Assembly (NCBI GenBank): GCA_965116395.1
Contig: OZ220684.1
Location: 2,666,001 to 2,730,000, forward strand
Reading direction: 5' to 3'
From: Bin5 sp965116395
GTDB lineage: Bacteria > Chloroflexota > Anaerolineae > Caldilineales > Caldilineaceae
Length of the DNA stretch: 64,000 nt
Shown here piece by piece: positions 1-8,200 of the stretch. The first letter of the stretch is position 1. Each line of letters opens with the position of its first letter. A program made the position numbers and the translations under genes. The notes below the pieces were generated by a model that worked only from the letters and a program-made list of their open reading frames with translations, was not told the DNA's origin and searched no databases.

Positions 1-1749
1 CCGACCAACGTCGCACAACATTTCCGCCACGAACGCGGCGACCTCGAAGCCGGTTACGCCGCGGCCGACGCAATTGTCGAGCGCGAGTTCACAACCGCAA
101 TGGTCCACCAGGGATACCTGGAGCCGCAGGCGTCGACCGTGCAATGGCGCCCCGACGGTCAGATTCACATCTGGACCAGCACCCAAGGTCCGTTTCAGAT
201 CCGGGACTCGGTCTCCGCGCTTCTGCAGGTACCTGTTTCTCAGGTGAAAGTAACCCCGGCCGAGATCGGCGGCGGTTTCGGCGGTAAGTTCACCCCTTAC
301 ACCGATCTGCCCTCGGCTCTACTCTCTCGCAAGAGCGCACATCGCCCGGTCAAGATGGCGCTGACGCGTACCGAGGTACTGCAGGCGACCGGCCCCACCT
401 CGGGCAGCTACATCAAAGTGAAGATGGGCGCAACCAAGGACGGCCGCATCACCGCAGTTGAAGCCGACCTGATGTATGAGGCGGGCGCCTATCCAGGCTC
501 ACCCGTTGGCGCCGGCGCCGGCGTGATTCTGTCCCCCTACAAGCTGGATAACCTGCGCATCGATGGCTATGACGTTGTCGTGAACCGTCCCCAGAGCGGC
601 GCCTACCGCGCGCCCGGCGGCACCAATGCCGCGTTCGCTTCGGAAACGGTTATCGACGAATTGGCCGAGATCCTGGGCATCGATCCGCTGGAGTTCCGCC
701 ACATCAACGCCGCCCAGGCAGGAGACCGCCGCCCCGACGGGCCCGAATACAAGCGCATCGGTTACAAAGAGACCGTTGAAGCCGCCATCGATCATCCCCA
801 TACCGCCACCCCGAACGAAGGTACGAATCGGGGCCGGGGCGTGGCGTCCGGTTTCTGGTTCAATGGCGCCGGCCCTTCAAGCGTCACCGCGATTGTGAAC
901 GCCGACGGCACTGTGAACCTGATGGAAGGCTCGGCCGATATCGGCGGCACCCGCGCCTCTGCCGCGATGATGCTGGCCGAGACAATCGGCGTCGCAGCCG
1001 AAGACATCAACCCGCAGGTCGTAGATACCGACTCGATCGGCTACACCGGCGGCACCGGCGGCAGCAGCGTCACCCACAAGATCGGCGTCACCACCCATCA
1101 ACTGGGGCTGGAACTGCGCAAGAAGATGAGCGCACAACTGGCCGATTACTGGGAAATGGAAGCATCTGACATCTCCTGGCAGAACGGCCAGTTCCGGGGC
1201 AACGGCCACAGCATTGGCTTCAAAGAAGCGGCACAACAGTTGTCCAGCGGTTACGAAGCGCTCACCGCCAGCGTTACTATGAATACGGGCGGCGCCGGCC
1301 CCTGCTTCGGCACCCATGTTGTTGACGTTGAGGTCGATCCGGACACCGGCAAAGTCACGATCCTACGCTACACCGCCGTGCAGGATGTCGGCAAAGCGAT
1401 CCATCCCAGCTATGTGGAAGGCCAGGTCCAGGGCGGCGTCGTGCAAGGAATCGGCTGGGCCCTGAATGAAGAGTACATCTACGACGACGAGGGCCATCTG
1501 CTCAATGCCAGCCTCCTCGATTATCGTATGCCCACCGCGCTCGATCTGCCCATGATCGAGACCGTTTTGGTAGAGGCTACCAACCCGGACCACCCGTTCG
1601 GCGTGCGCGGCGTCGGCGAAGTGCCGATCGTCCCACCAGCCGGAGCCATCGCCAACGCCATCTACGATGCCATCGGCGTGCGGCCGACTGAACTGCCAAT
1701 GTCGCCGGCGCGGCTGCTGGAAGCAATCTGGGAGAAGAACGGCGCCTAG
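1..1749 (+). CDS. Molybdenum hydroxylase (xanthine dehydrogenase/CoxL family) large subunit, 5' truncated by window edge
   Basis: The reading frame is open from the first base, so the first in-frame ATG (position 100) is internal and the gene begins before the window; 582 residues are visible. The family binds molybdopterin cytosine dinucleotide and hydroxylates purines, aldehydes or CO together with FAD and 2Fe-2S subunits. The glycine-rich Mo-cofactor motif IGGGFGGKF lies near residue 90 of the visible part. The C-terminal GVRGVGE motif, near residue 540, holds the expected catalytic Glu. Substrate cannot be assigned: the CoxL active-site loop is not evident, so an aldehyde or xanthine dehydrogenase is more likely than CO dehydrogenase. 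The partner subunits are presumably upstream, outside the window. Confidence 0.9.
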   Translation, partial: PTNVAQHFRHERGDLEAGYAAADAIVEREFTTAMVHQGYLEPQASTVQWRPDGQIHIWTSTQGPFQIRDSVSALLQVPVSQVKVTPAEIGGGFGGKFTPYTDLPSALLSRKSAHRPVKMALTRTEVLQATGPTSGSYIKVKMGATKDGRITAVEADLMYEAGAYPGSPVGAGAGVILSPYKLDNLRIDGYDVVVNRPQSGAYRAPGGTNAAFASETVIDELAEILGIDPLEFRHINAAQAGDRRPDGPEYKRIGYKETVEAAIDHPHTATPNEGTNRGRGVASGFWFNGAGPSSVTAIVNADGTVNLMEGSADIGGTRASAAMMLAETIGVAAEDINPQVVDTDSIGYTGGTGGSSVTHKIGVTTHQLGLELRKKMSAQLADYWEMEASDISWQNGQFRGNGHSIGFKEAAQQLSSGYEALTASVTMNTGGAGPCFGTHVVDVEVDPDTGKVTILRYTAVQDVGKAIHPSYVEGQVQGGVVQGIGWALNEEYIYDDEGHLLNASLLDYRMPTALDLPMIETVLVEATNPDHPFGVRGVGEVPIVPPAGAIANAIYDAIGVRPTELPMSPARLLEAIWEKNGA

Positions 1750-1878
1750 CCATCAGTTCGCAATCACTCGCGGCCAGTAACCGCACTGGAAACGAGCGGC
1801 GAACCGCGTATCTTTCTTGTTCAGTAAGGCGGGTCGGTGGACCTTGTGTTGACCGGCCCGCCTTTTGATTCGATTCGT

Positions 1879-2168
1879 AACTCCTAAGCCATATAAAGTG
1901 CCTGCCTTGACCAGCCCTTTATCGCCGTCGCCATTCAGGCAATCTTATTGCGTATTCGGTTGGCGGCAGCCGCGTTGCTGGAGCCGCACTGCTGGAATGC
2001 GCACACACGGTCGGTGAGGGATGGTTTTGGAGGGGGGCGTTGCGGGGGCGCAGCCCCTGCACAAGAGAGGCCGCTTGCGGCCGACCGCCCAAAATACAAC
2101 TATGTGGGGAGAAAGAACACCTTTGCTCCCCTCGTTCAGGGTTGCGAATCAGTTGCGGCTGCGTAGTT
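1879..2168 (+). repeat. MITE-like repeat, copy A (290 bp)
   Basis: It is bounded by imperfect 13-bp inverted repeats, AACTCCTAAGCCA at the left and CGGCTGCGTAGTT at the right. The core holds GCGGGGGCGCAGCCCCTGC (2042-2060), an 8-bp stem with a 3-base loop, followed by the hairpin GGCCGCTTGCGGCC (2069-2082). It is nearly identical over most of its length to copy B at 7228 and related to copies C, D and E. It fills the gap between the Mo-hydroxylase gene and the SDR gene and carries no convincing ORF. Confidence 0.8.
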
Positions 2169-2228
2169 ACTTCGATTCAATAAAACTGTTGCTGATGGCG
2201 CAGTCCGACGGCAGGAGATAATTACCTT

Positions 2229-3173
2229 ATGTCTTCCTCTCGTTCCGTTGCCGTAACCGGCGGACTTGGCAATCTGGGTACAAAGCTGCTGCTCCACCTG
2301 GCCCGCACCAGCTCTTGCCCGCTGCTGATTGGGCTGGACCTGCGCGCACCGTCGTCTCAACAGTTGCAGACATTGCAGGCTGCCGCCGCGCAGAACACGA
2401 CAGGCACGACCCCGGCAATCGAACTGCTCGAATGTGACCTGACCGATCCCCACGACAGCCGCTGGCGCGATGCGCTGCAGCGCGTGCAATCAGTCGTTCA
2501 CTTCGCCGCATTCAACCCCTACCCCGACGCCAGCTGGGACGAAGCCGCCATCTCCATCGACATTACCCTCAATGTAGCGCTTGCCGCAGCGGGCAGCCCT
2601 TCCGTCGAGCGCTTTGTCTTCGCCACCTCTAATCACGTGATGGGCCGCTACAAAGACAATCCCCTCGCCGCGACCGTGGGTCCAGGCACGCTGACCCCCG
2701 ACCGACCCCTCGGCGTTGGCACCTTCTGGGCAGAGACTGACCCGCCCCTCGACGCCACCGCCTATTCAACAACTAAAATGGTGGGCGAACGCATCTGCCA
2801 GGCGCTCGGTGCGCAGGCCAACGACACCACCACTTTTGTGAGCGTCCGTATCGGCTGGTGTCAGCCGGGCGCCAACCTTCCCGAAACGCTCAATGCCACC
2901 GGCGAGCCCCGCGCGGAGAGCGGCGCCGCCGATTCCCACCCCGACCCGGAAGGATACCGGCGGGCGGAGCGCTGGTTCCGCCTGATGTGGTTGTCGAACC
3001 GGGACTTTGCGCACCTGTTTGAACGCGCCATCAACGCCGACGCCAGTCAGTGGCCCGCGCCGGCCATCGTTGTAAACGGCATGTCTGCCAACACCGGTAT
3101 GGCCTGGAGTCTCGAGGAGACGCGCAGCCATCTTGGCTATCAACCCCAGGACGACGTGACGCGCACTGAATAA
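2229..3173 (+). CDS. NAD-dependent epimerase/dehydratase-type SDR, uronate-dehydrogenase-like
   Basis: This is a 314-residue extended short-chain dehydrogenase. The Rossmann motif TGGLGNLG is at residues 10-17, and the catalytic YxxxK is Y179-STT-K183. The fold, length and FATSNHVMGRY segment resemble hexuronate dehydrogenases, which oxidise galacturonate or glucuronate to the aldarolactone; NAD-dependent sugar epimerases are the alternative. It is followed after 33 bp by a sugar isomerase-like TIM-barrel gene, so the two are probably co-transcribed in sugar-acid catabolism. The start ATG follows GGCAGGAGATAATTACCTT, an AGGAG with a somewhat long spacer. Substrate is inferred from family and context only. 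Confidence 0.8.
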   Translation: MSSSRSVAVTGGLGNLGTKLLLHLARTSSCPLLIGLDLRAPSSQQLQTLQAAAAQNTTGTTPAIELLECDLTDPHDSRWRDALQRVQSVVHFAAFNPYPDASWDEAAISIDITLNVALAAAGSPSVERFVFATSNHVMGRYKDNPLAATVGPGTLTPDRPLGVGTFWAETDPPLDATAYSTTKMVGERICQALGAQANDTTTFVSVRIGWCQPGANLPETLNATGEPRAESGAADSHPDPEGYRRAERWFRLMWLSNRDFAHLFERAINADASQWPAPAIVVNGMSANTGMAWSLEETRSHLGYQPQDDVTRTE

Positions 3174-3206
3174 AAACTACTTCCCACCGGGCAAAGGAGA
3201 ACCCAC

Positions 3207-4013
3207 ATGAGCTACAAGCTCGCCTACAGTACGTTGCGCTGGCAAAATCCGGACCTGGAGCCGGCCCTCAACAAGCTGACCGAGTCAGGATGGCAGGGCT
3301 GGGAGAGCCGGCTGCCCCTCAACTGGATGGGTACGCCCACGCGGCTGCGGCGTGTCTGCGCCGACGCCGGCATGCCCCTTATCGTCCTGACGGCCAACGG
3401 AACGCCGGATAGCCGCGATCGCGAAAACGTCGAGCTGAACCGGCGGCGGATGGAGTTCGCAGCCGAAATGGGCTGCGACTGCTTCATGTACATGAATGGC
3501 GGCAAGCCGGACAACGGCCCCGTCACCGATGATGATGTCTTGGCGGCCGCAGAAGGAGCCGACGAATGGGCCGAATACGCGGCCCAGTTCGGCCTCGAGC
3601 TGACCTATCACATCCATACCAATCTGCTGGTTGATTCGATCGACCACTGGAAGCTTTACATGGACAATCTGCGCACCGCCAAGCTGTGCATCGACGTCTC
3701 GCACGCACAGTTATGGGGCTATGACGCCGTCGCATCGCTGCGGGATTTCAGCGCCCAGCTGAACTACGTGCACCTGCAGGACTGGGCCACCACCACCCGC
3801 CGCGCAGACGGATTCTACGATCCCCAATGGTGCCAGGTCGGCGAACACGAGAACGTCGATTTTCCGGGCATTCGGGTCGTTCTGGATGAAATCGGCTACG
3901 ATCGCTGGGTGACAGCCTGCCCCGGCCAGCCGATCCCCGGCCGCGATGATCCTCTGAGCGAGGCCAAACGCAGCGCGGGAATGGTCACCTATCTGCGGGG
4001 CATCGGCTACTAG
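3207..4013 (+). CDS. Sugar phosphate isomerase/epimerase family protein (xylose isomerase-like TIM barrel)
   Basis: The 268-residue protein has the AP-endonuclease-2/xylose-isomerase-like TIM-barrel pattern. Typical metal-ligand strands are visible: LTYHIHTN near residue 135, LCIDVSHAQLWG near 163, and NYVHLQDW near 190. Related proteins (IolE, IolI, hydroxypyruvate isomerase, tagatose epimerase) rearrange or dehydrate sugars and inositols. A good ribosome site, AAAGGAG, lies 7 bases before the ATG. The stop codon overlaps that of the convergent SDR gene by 4 bp. It likely works with the preceding SDR. The exact reaction is not determinable from the sequence. Confidence 0.8.
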   Translation: MSYKLAYSTLRWQNPDLEPALNKLTESGWQGWESRLPLNWMGTPTRLRRVCADAGMPLIVLTANGTPDSRDRENVELNRRRMEFAAEMGCDCFMYMNGGKPDNGPVTDDDVLAAAEGADEWAEYAAQFGLELTYHIHTNLLVDSIDHWKLYMDNLRTAKLCIDVSHAQLWGYDAVASLRDFSAQLNYVHLQDWATTTRRADGFYDPQWCQVGEHENVDFPGIRVVLDEIGYDRWVTACPGQPIPGRDDPLSEAKRSAGMVTYLRGIGY

Positions 4014-4837
4014 GTGTCCAGGTCGATTTCAGGATTATCCCGGAAGTACCTGGCTGTATCGAGGACCAGATTTTCCTGCAGTTGGATCGTCATGCCGCCG
4101 TCAACGACCAGCGTGTGGCCGGTGATGAATCCGGCCTCGTCGGAGCAGAGGAAGCGCACCGCATTGGCGATGTCGTCAGGCACGCCAGTGTGGCGCAGAG
4201 GATAGTGTTGGTCAAAGAAACGCAGCAGAGAAGGATTGATCTCCCAGCGTTCGCCCTGGCGCTCGGTCACGATATGGCCGGGGCAGATACAGTTGACGCG
4301 CACGCCGATCGGCCCGAAATCAAGCGCCATCTGGCGGCTCATGGCGATGATCGCCGCCTTGGTCATCTCATAAGCGAGGCTTGACGGCGCAACCAGCTGC
4401 CCATGCACTGAAGAGATGTTGACGATACTGCCGCCGCCGCTGGCCTCGATGTGCGGTACACCGTGCTTCGCGCTCAGAAAGACCGCCTTCTGCGAAGCGC
4501 TGAGCGCCCGGTCAAAGGCAGTCTCAGTCAGGGTGATTGCTGTGCCGTCCGGCTCTAAGGTTCCCCAGGCGTTGTTCACCAAAATGTGAAGCCCGCCCCA
4601 AAGCGCAACCGCGTGTTCAATCATCGGCCGAATCTGTTCCGGTTGCGAAATGTCGACCTCGTAGGCGGAGGCCGTGCCGCCGCTCTCCTCGATACGGGCC
4701 ACATTTTCAGCGGCTTTCTCCGGCACAAAGTCGGTGATCAACACCTTCGCCCCGTCCGCGGCCAGCCGCCGCGCAATCGCGCCGCCAATCCCGACCGCGC
4801 CCCCAGTGACGATTGCGATTTTATCATTGAGTGTCAT
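4010..4837 (-). CDS. Classical SDR family oxidoreductase
   Basis: The 275-residue protein has the classical SDR signatures: the cofactor motif TGGAVGIGGAIA near residues 11-22, NNAWG near 87 (the NNAG position), the catalytic Ser in NISSVHG near 143, and YEMTK near 157. The C-terminal FITGHTLVVDGGM is typical of glucose-1-dehydrogenase or 3-oxoacyl-ACP-reductase-like members. It probably oxidises a sugar or sugar acid with NAD(P). It converges on the sugar isomerase gene, the two stop codons overlapping. The start has GGAACC upstream; the region 4838-5000 is otherwise empty. Confidence 0.85.
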   Translation of the reverse strand: MTLNDKIAIVTGGAVGIGGAIARRLAADGAKVLITDFVPEKAAENVARIEESGGTASAYEVDISQPEQIRPMIEHAVALWGGLHILVNNAWGTLEPDGTAITLTETAFDRALSASQKAVFLSAKHGVPHIEASGGGSIVNISSVHGQLVAPSSLAYEMTKAAIIAMSRQMALDFGPIGVRVNCICPGHIVTERQGERWEINPSLLRFFDQHYPLRHTGVPDDIANAVRFLCSDEAGFITGHTLVVDGGMTIQLQENLVLDTARYFRDNPEIDLDT

Positions 4838-5000
4838 TGTGGTTCCTCTGGCAAGTTGGTAGATAGGAAGGCGGATTCAGTATACTTGTCGGCCTTACTG
4901 TAACCAAACCGGGGCCAACTAGCGTCCAGTGCTGTACTGAAGGGGCTCTTGAAACGATCTGATTATGAGAGATGGGTCAAACGTTATATGCTGATTTGAC

Positions 5001-5411
5001 ATGAAGCTTGGAGATCCTTGGCAACGGTTTGACGGCAAGAATATGGAAGCCCAGAGCAGCACCATGAACGAAATCGTCTCACTACTCAGTACTATTTATC
5101 CCTCTCGGATCGTGCTATTTGGCTCCCATGCATTGGAGACGGAAGAGTCGGAAAGCGATATCGATCTGTTGGTCATTCTGGACTCTGAGGATATCTCACA
5201 GACCTATGAGGATAGAATGCAGAGCAGGCTCATGGTGAGGGAGCGCCTCCTAACAGTCAACAGGTGTGTTCCCATCGGCCTCGTCGTCTATACCAAGGGC
5301 GAATACGAATATCTCAAGAAACAAGGCTCTTCTTTTCTGAAGGAGATAGAGAGCACAGGGAAGACGTTGTATGAGAAGGCAGGTTATAGGGTGGCTGTGT
5401 CCAAGCCGTAA
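5001..5411 (+). CDS. Nucleotidyltransferase-domain protein (MNT/Pol-beta superfamily)
   Basis: The 136-residue frame has the minimal nucleotidyltransferase signature: GS at residues 41-42 in VLFGSHALETEESESDIDLLV, with the metal-binding Asp pair at D53 and D55. Small MNT proteins are usually antitoxins that AMPylate or otherwise neutralise an adjacent HEPN toxin, but no HEPN gene is visible on either side. It may be a solitary MNT or work with a distant partner. The start is uncertain: ATG codons at 5001, 5043 and 5064 are all possible, none has a clear Shine-Dalgarno sequence, and the conserved domain begins near the last one. Confidence 0.7.
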   Translation: MKLGDPWQRFDGKNMEAQSSTMNEIVSLLSTIYPSRIVLFGSHALETEESESDIDLLVILDSEDISQTYEDRMQSRLMVRERLLTVNRCVPIGLVVYTKGEYEYLKKQGSSFLKEIESTGKTLYEKAGYRVAVSKP

Positions 5412-5450
5412 TGACCTGAAAATAGATTTCCAGGGAAAGAGGAAACAACA

Positions 5451-5825
5451 ATGGAACTACCACCAATCGATCTGTCCGACCTGCTCGGGCAAACAGAGTT
5501 GCTAACTAACGGTGCCTCATTCGCAGCGATCTGGCTTGTGTTTGGTCTTGTCGGCGCTGTCGTCGCTACCAACAAGGGGCGAAGCGGGTGTGTGTGGTCT
5601 GTCCTTGGGCTGCTGCTGGGCCCGGTGAGCTTTGTCGTGGCGATCGCAGTCTCCAAGAATCAGCCAGTGCTTGAGCAAAGATTGGTTCAGAGCGGCGAAA
5701 TGCAGTACTGTCCCTACTGCGCCGAACTGGTCAAAGCCGAAGCGATCAAGTGCCGCTACTGCGGTGAAGACTTCGGATCAAGCCAGTCATCGGATGCGCC
5801 CTATATGCGAAGGTCCAACTTCTAG
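5451..5825 (+). CDS. Small membrane protein with C-terminal zinc ribbon
   Basis: The 124-residue protein has two hydrophobic segments (about residues 22-40 and 49-66) separated by a short basic loop, then a cytoplasmic zinc ribbon CPYC...CRYC near residues 86-106. This architecture is common in bacterial membrane proteins of unknown function. The ATG follows AAAGAGGAAACAAC, an acceptable ribosome site. Just after the stop, another frame stays open to 6078 with protein-like composition (see 5826-6146), so the C terminus may be frameshifted. Confidence 0.7.
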   Translation: MELPPIDLSDLLGQTELLTNGASFAAIWLVFGLVGAVVATNKGRSGCVWSVLGLLLGPVSFVVAIAVSKNQPVLEQRLVQSGEMQYCPYCAELVKAEAIKCRYCGEDFGSSQSSDAPYMRRSNF

Positions 5826-6146
5826 CTGTCCGCCGACGCCCGCACCGCGGCCTGCCCAAGTGCAGAGCGAATTCGAAAACGACGTTGAGACGCCGGGTCT
5901 ATCCCTCCACATCTGTGTGTTGCGGCACCGTTTCTCTCTTCACAAGGCTCTGTCTTTTGCGCCTGGTAGCCCCATCGACATCTCCGAATTGGGCAGTCAG
6001 CTGAGCGTAGATCTTCATGTGTCCCGCAATGAGCTAAAGGAAGCCCGGAAATTGAACGGGTGGAACTTGCACAGGTAGCGCGGCTGTAACCACCAACCGC
6101 TGCGTCGCTCGCTTTTGAGCCACCAATCTCAAGGAATACCAAAACA
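5826..6146. other. Intergenic stretch, possibly frameshifted coding remnant
   Basis: There is no independent gene with a start and ribosome site here. One plus-strand frame, open from within the preceding gene to a stop at 6078, reads as a plausible protein tail that ends in a helix-turn-helix-like stretch (IDISELGSQLSVDLHVS). This may be the lost C terminus of the zinc-ribbon membrane protein, separated by a one-base shift, or chance. Confidence 0.3.
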
Positions 6147-6356
6147 ATGCAGCACGAAAAATGGAACTGCCCCAAATGCGACAATCTCGAGTTCGAGACC
6201 GATATCTTCCAGGCCACCGGCGGCACCTTTGCCAAGATCTTCGACGTCCAGAATAAAAAATTCACCACCGTCACCTGTACGCGCTGCCAGTACACCGAGA
6301 TCTACAAGGCAAGCACCTCGAACCTGGGCAATGTCTTTGATTTCTTCACCTCGTAA
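6147..6356 (+). CDS. Zn-ribbon nucleic-acid-binding protein (DUF2082-like)
   Basis: The 69-residue protein has two Cys pairs, CPKC at residues 8-11 and CTRC near 49-52, enclosing about 37 residues. That pattern, with FTTVTCTRCxYTEIYK, resembles the small Zn-ribbon family PF09855 (predicted nucleic-acid-binding). The family is cytosolic and of unknown function. It is followed after 27 bp by the HAD phosphatase gene, so the two are probably one transcript. Confidence 0.75.
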   Translation: MQHEKWNCPKCDNLEFETDIFQATGGTFAKIFDVQNKKFTTVTCTRCQYTEIYKASTSNLGNVFDFFTS

Positions 6357-6383
6357 AACGCCAGGTCACTCTTGAGAGAAACA

Positions 6384-7073
6384 ATGCGCCATAAAGCTGT
6401 CATCTTCGACCTCTTCGGCACCTTGGTCAACAGTTTCACGCGCCGCGAGTACGACCAGGTAAACGCGCAGATGGCCGCAGCGGTCAGCGTGCCCTACCCG
6501 GAATTCTGGCAGCTCATGGGCGAAACCTACCACGACAGCTGTTTGGGACGCTACACCTCCTACGAGGACCTTGTCTCCGATGTCTGTTGTCGCGCCGGCG
6601 TTCAAGCAAATCAAACCCAGATTACACAGGCTGCCACCTTTCACTACGAATTCATCGCCAACGCAATCGTACCTGAGCCAGAAGTCCTGCAAGCGCTGGA
6701 CAAGCTGAAGCAAACAGGATGCCGGCTCGGCCTTATCAGTGACTGCGGTCCTTCGGTCCCGCTGCTCTTCCCGAAATCTCCCCTGGCCCGTTACATCGAC
6801 GTCCCTGTTTTTTCCTGCGAAGAGCGGATCAAGAAACCTTCAAGCGACATCTATCATCGAATCTGTCAGCGCCTGGCGATGGAACCGCAGGAATGTATCT
6901 ATGTCGGCGACGGCAGCAGCCAGGAGTTGACAGGAGCGGCGGTGATAGGGATGCTACCAGTACTCAAGCGAATCGATCTGCGCGATGTCTACGATAGCCA
7001 TAGACCTGAAGTGGAAAGTTGGCGGGGGCCGGCTGTTGATGAGATCAAAGATATTCTTGAAATCAGTTTCTGA
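6384..7073 (+). CDS. HAD-superfamily hydrolase
   Basis: The protein has the HAD motifs in order: motif I FDLFGTLVN, where the usual DxD second Asp is replaced (DLFGT, common in haloacid-dehalogenase-like members), motif II LISDCG, motif III Lys in KKPSSDIY, and motif IV YVGDGSSQE. It is probably a phosphatase for a small phosphorylated metabolite. I chose the ATG at 6384 over the in-frame TTG at 6372 because GAGAGA lies 6 bases upstream of the ATG. Substrate unknown. Confidence 0.85.
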   Translation: MRHKAVIFDLFGTLVNSFTRREYDQVNAQMAAAVSVPYPEFWQLMGETYHDSCLGRYTSYEDLVSDVCCRAGVQANQTQITQAATFHYEFIANAIVPEPEVLQALDKLKQTGCRLGLISDCGPSVPLLFPKSPLARYIDVPVFSCEERIKKPSSDIYHRICQRLAMEPQECIYVGDGSSQELTGAAVIGMLPVLKRIDLRDVYDSHRPEVESWRGPAVDEIKDILEISF

Positions 7074-7227
7074 GGTGGGTTAGATCGGATTCTGCACGCA
7101 ATGTATCGCATCCTCTCTTCTTGGCAGGAGCACAGGCAATGGCTCGGTCGCGTGACGCGGTACCAGCAGGCGCTTTTCACTGCATCATCTAGCGAAAGCT
7201 TCCCCATGCCAATAGTAGATTTATAGT

Positions 7228-7515
7228 AACTACTTAGCCAGATACAGTGTTTGACTTGACCAGTCCTTTATCCGTGCCGCCATTCAGGCGATCTGATTGC
7301 GTATTTGGTTGGCGGCAGCCACGTTGCTGGAGCCGCACGGCTGGAATGAGCACACACGGTCGGTGAGGGATGGTTTTGGAGGGGGGCGTTGCGGGGGCGC
7401 AGCCCCTGCACAAGGGAGGCCGCTTGCGGCCGACCGCCCATAGAAGAGTAAAGAGTTGAGAGAGCACCTTCGCTCCCCTCATTCAGGATCGCAAATTAGT
7501 AGTGGCTGAGTAGTT
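7228..7515 (+). repeat. MITE-like repeat, copy B (288 bp)
   Basis: This is the best-preserved copy. Terminal inverted repeats are AACTACTTAGCCA (7228-7240) and TGGCTGAGTAGTT (7503-7515), which pair at 12 of 13 positions. The same GC-rich core as copy A follows, with the two hairpins. It lies in the 493-bp gap between the HAD gene and the DUF2283 pair and ends about 50 bp before the latter. Confidence 0.85.
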
Positions 7516-7566
7516 TCGATTCATAATTGAATTTGGGAGAAGGAAAAGTATAGGTTCCGTGATTCC

Positions 7567-7836
7567 ATGAGATTCGTATGGACGGATTACATGAAGTACA
7601 GAGCAGAGTTACGTGGTTTTGACCTTGCTAGAATCGAAGATATTGTCAGATACCCGGGGGAAAGATACTTTGATACCGAAACAGGTCGTCAAATTGTCAT
7701 AGGACGTCATGACAGGATACTGGTCTTGATCCCCTATGAAATGGACCAGAATTCGGTCATCCCCATTACGATTCATGCAATAACGAACCAACAGATTCGA
7801 TTCCGAATCAGAACAGGGAGGTATGTCCTTGAATAA
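7567..7836 (+). CDS. Small DUF4258-like protein, putative toxin of a type II-like pair
   Basis: The 89-residue protein has the compact alpha-beta pattern of small RelE/BrnT/DUF4258-like proteins: IEDIVRYPGERYFD, then a beta strand QIVIGRHDRILVLIPYE, and an ITIHAITNQQIRFRIRTGRYV tail. Its last 14 bases overlap the start of a DUF2283 gene, an arrangement often seen for toxin-antitoxin-like pairs. No activity can be read from the sequence. It begins about 50 bp downstream of MITE copy B. Confidence 0.6.
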   Translation: MRFVWTDYMKYRAELRGFDLARIEDIVRYPGERYFDTETGRQIVIGRHDRILVLIPYEMDQNSVIPITIHAITNQQIRFRIRTGRYVLE

Positions 7837-8068
7837 AATTAAGATGGTCTACTTCGAGAAGGAGGATGTACTGCATTTGGCGATTTCCGATGAGCCAGAA
7901 ATGGGGAGTATGGAGCTGGGCCCCAACATCACGGCTGAACTAAACAACGACGGAGAACTCATTGGGATTGAAATACTGAACGCCAGCGCTTTCATCCGGG
8001 ATTCAGTTGTGGAGTCATTACAGGCGAAGATGCTTTCACTTGCCAATGTCGAAAGCACGCGTACTTGA
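7823..8068 (+). CDS. DUF2283-domain protein, putative antitoxin partner
   Basis: The 81-residue protein matches the DUF2283 pattern: MVYFEKEDVLHLAISD, then ITAELNNDGELIGIEILNASAFI. Members are small and often encoded directly after a DUF4258-like gene, as here with a 14-bp overlap and a GGGAGG ribosome site inside the upstream gene. The pair is probably co-translated. An antitoxin role is inferred from the arrangement. Confidence 0.75.
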   Translation: MSLNKIKMVYFEKEDVLHLAISDEPEMGSMELGPNITAELNNDGELIGIEILNASAFIRDSVVESLQAKMLSLANVESTRT

Positions 8069-8200
8069 ATGTTGAATGCGCTACCATCTCGCTAATTGAA
8101 CGCGTGCTGACTGGCGCTCATTCTATCTCTGCGCGGAAACTCCAAAGCAGCCTGAGCACCCCTTGGATCCGCCGCGCCAACCGCTGCAAAGGACAAAAAC

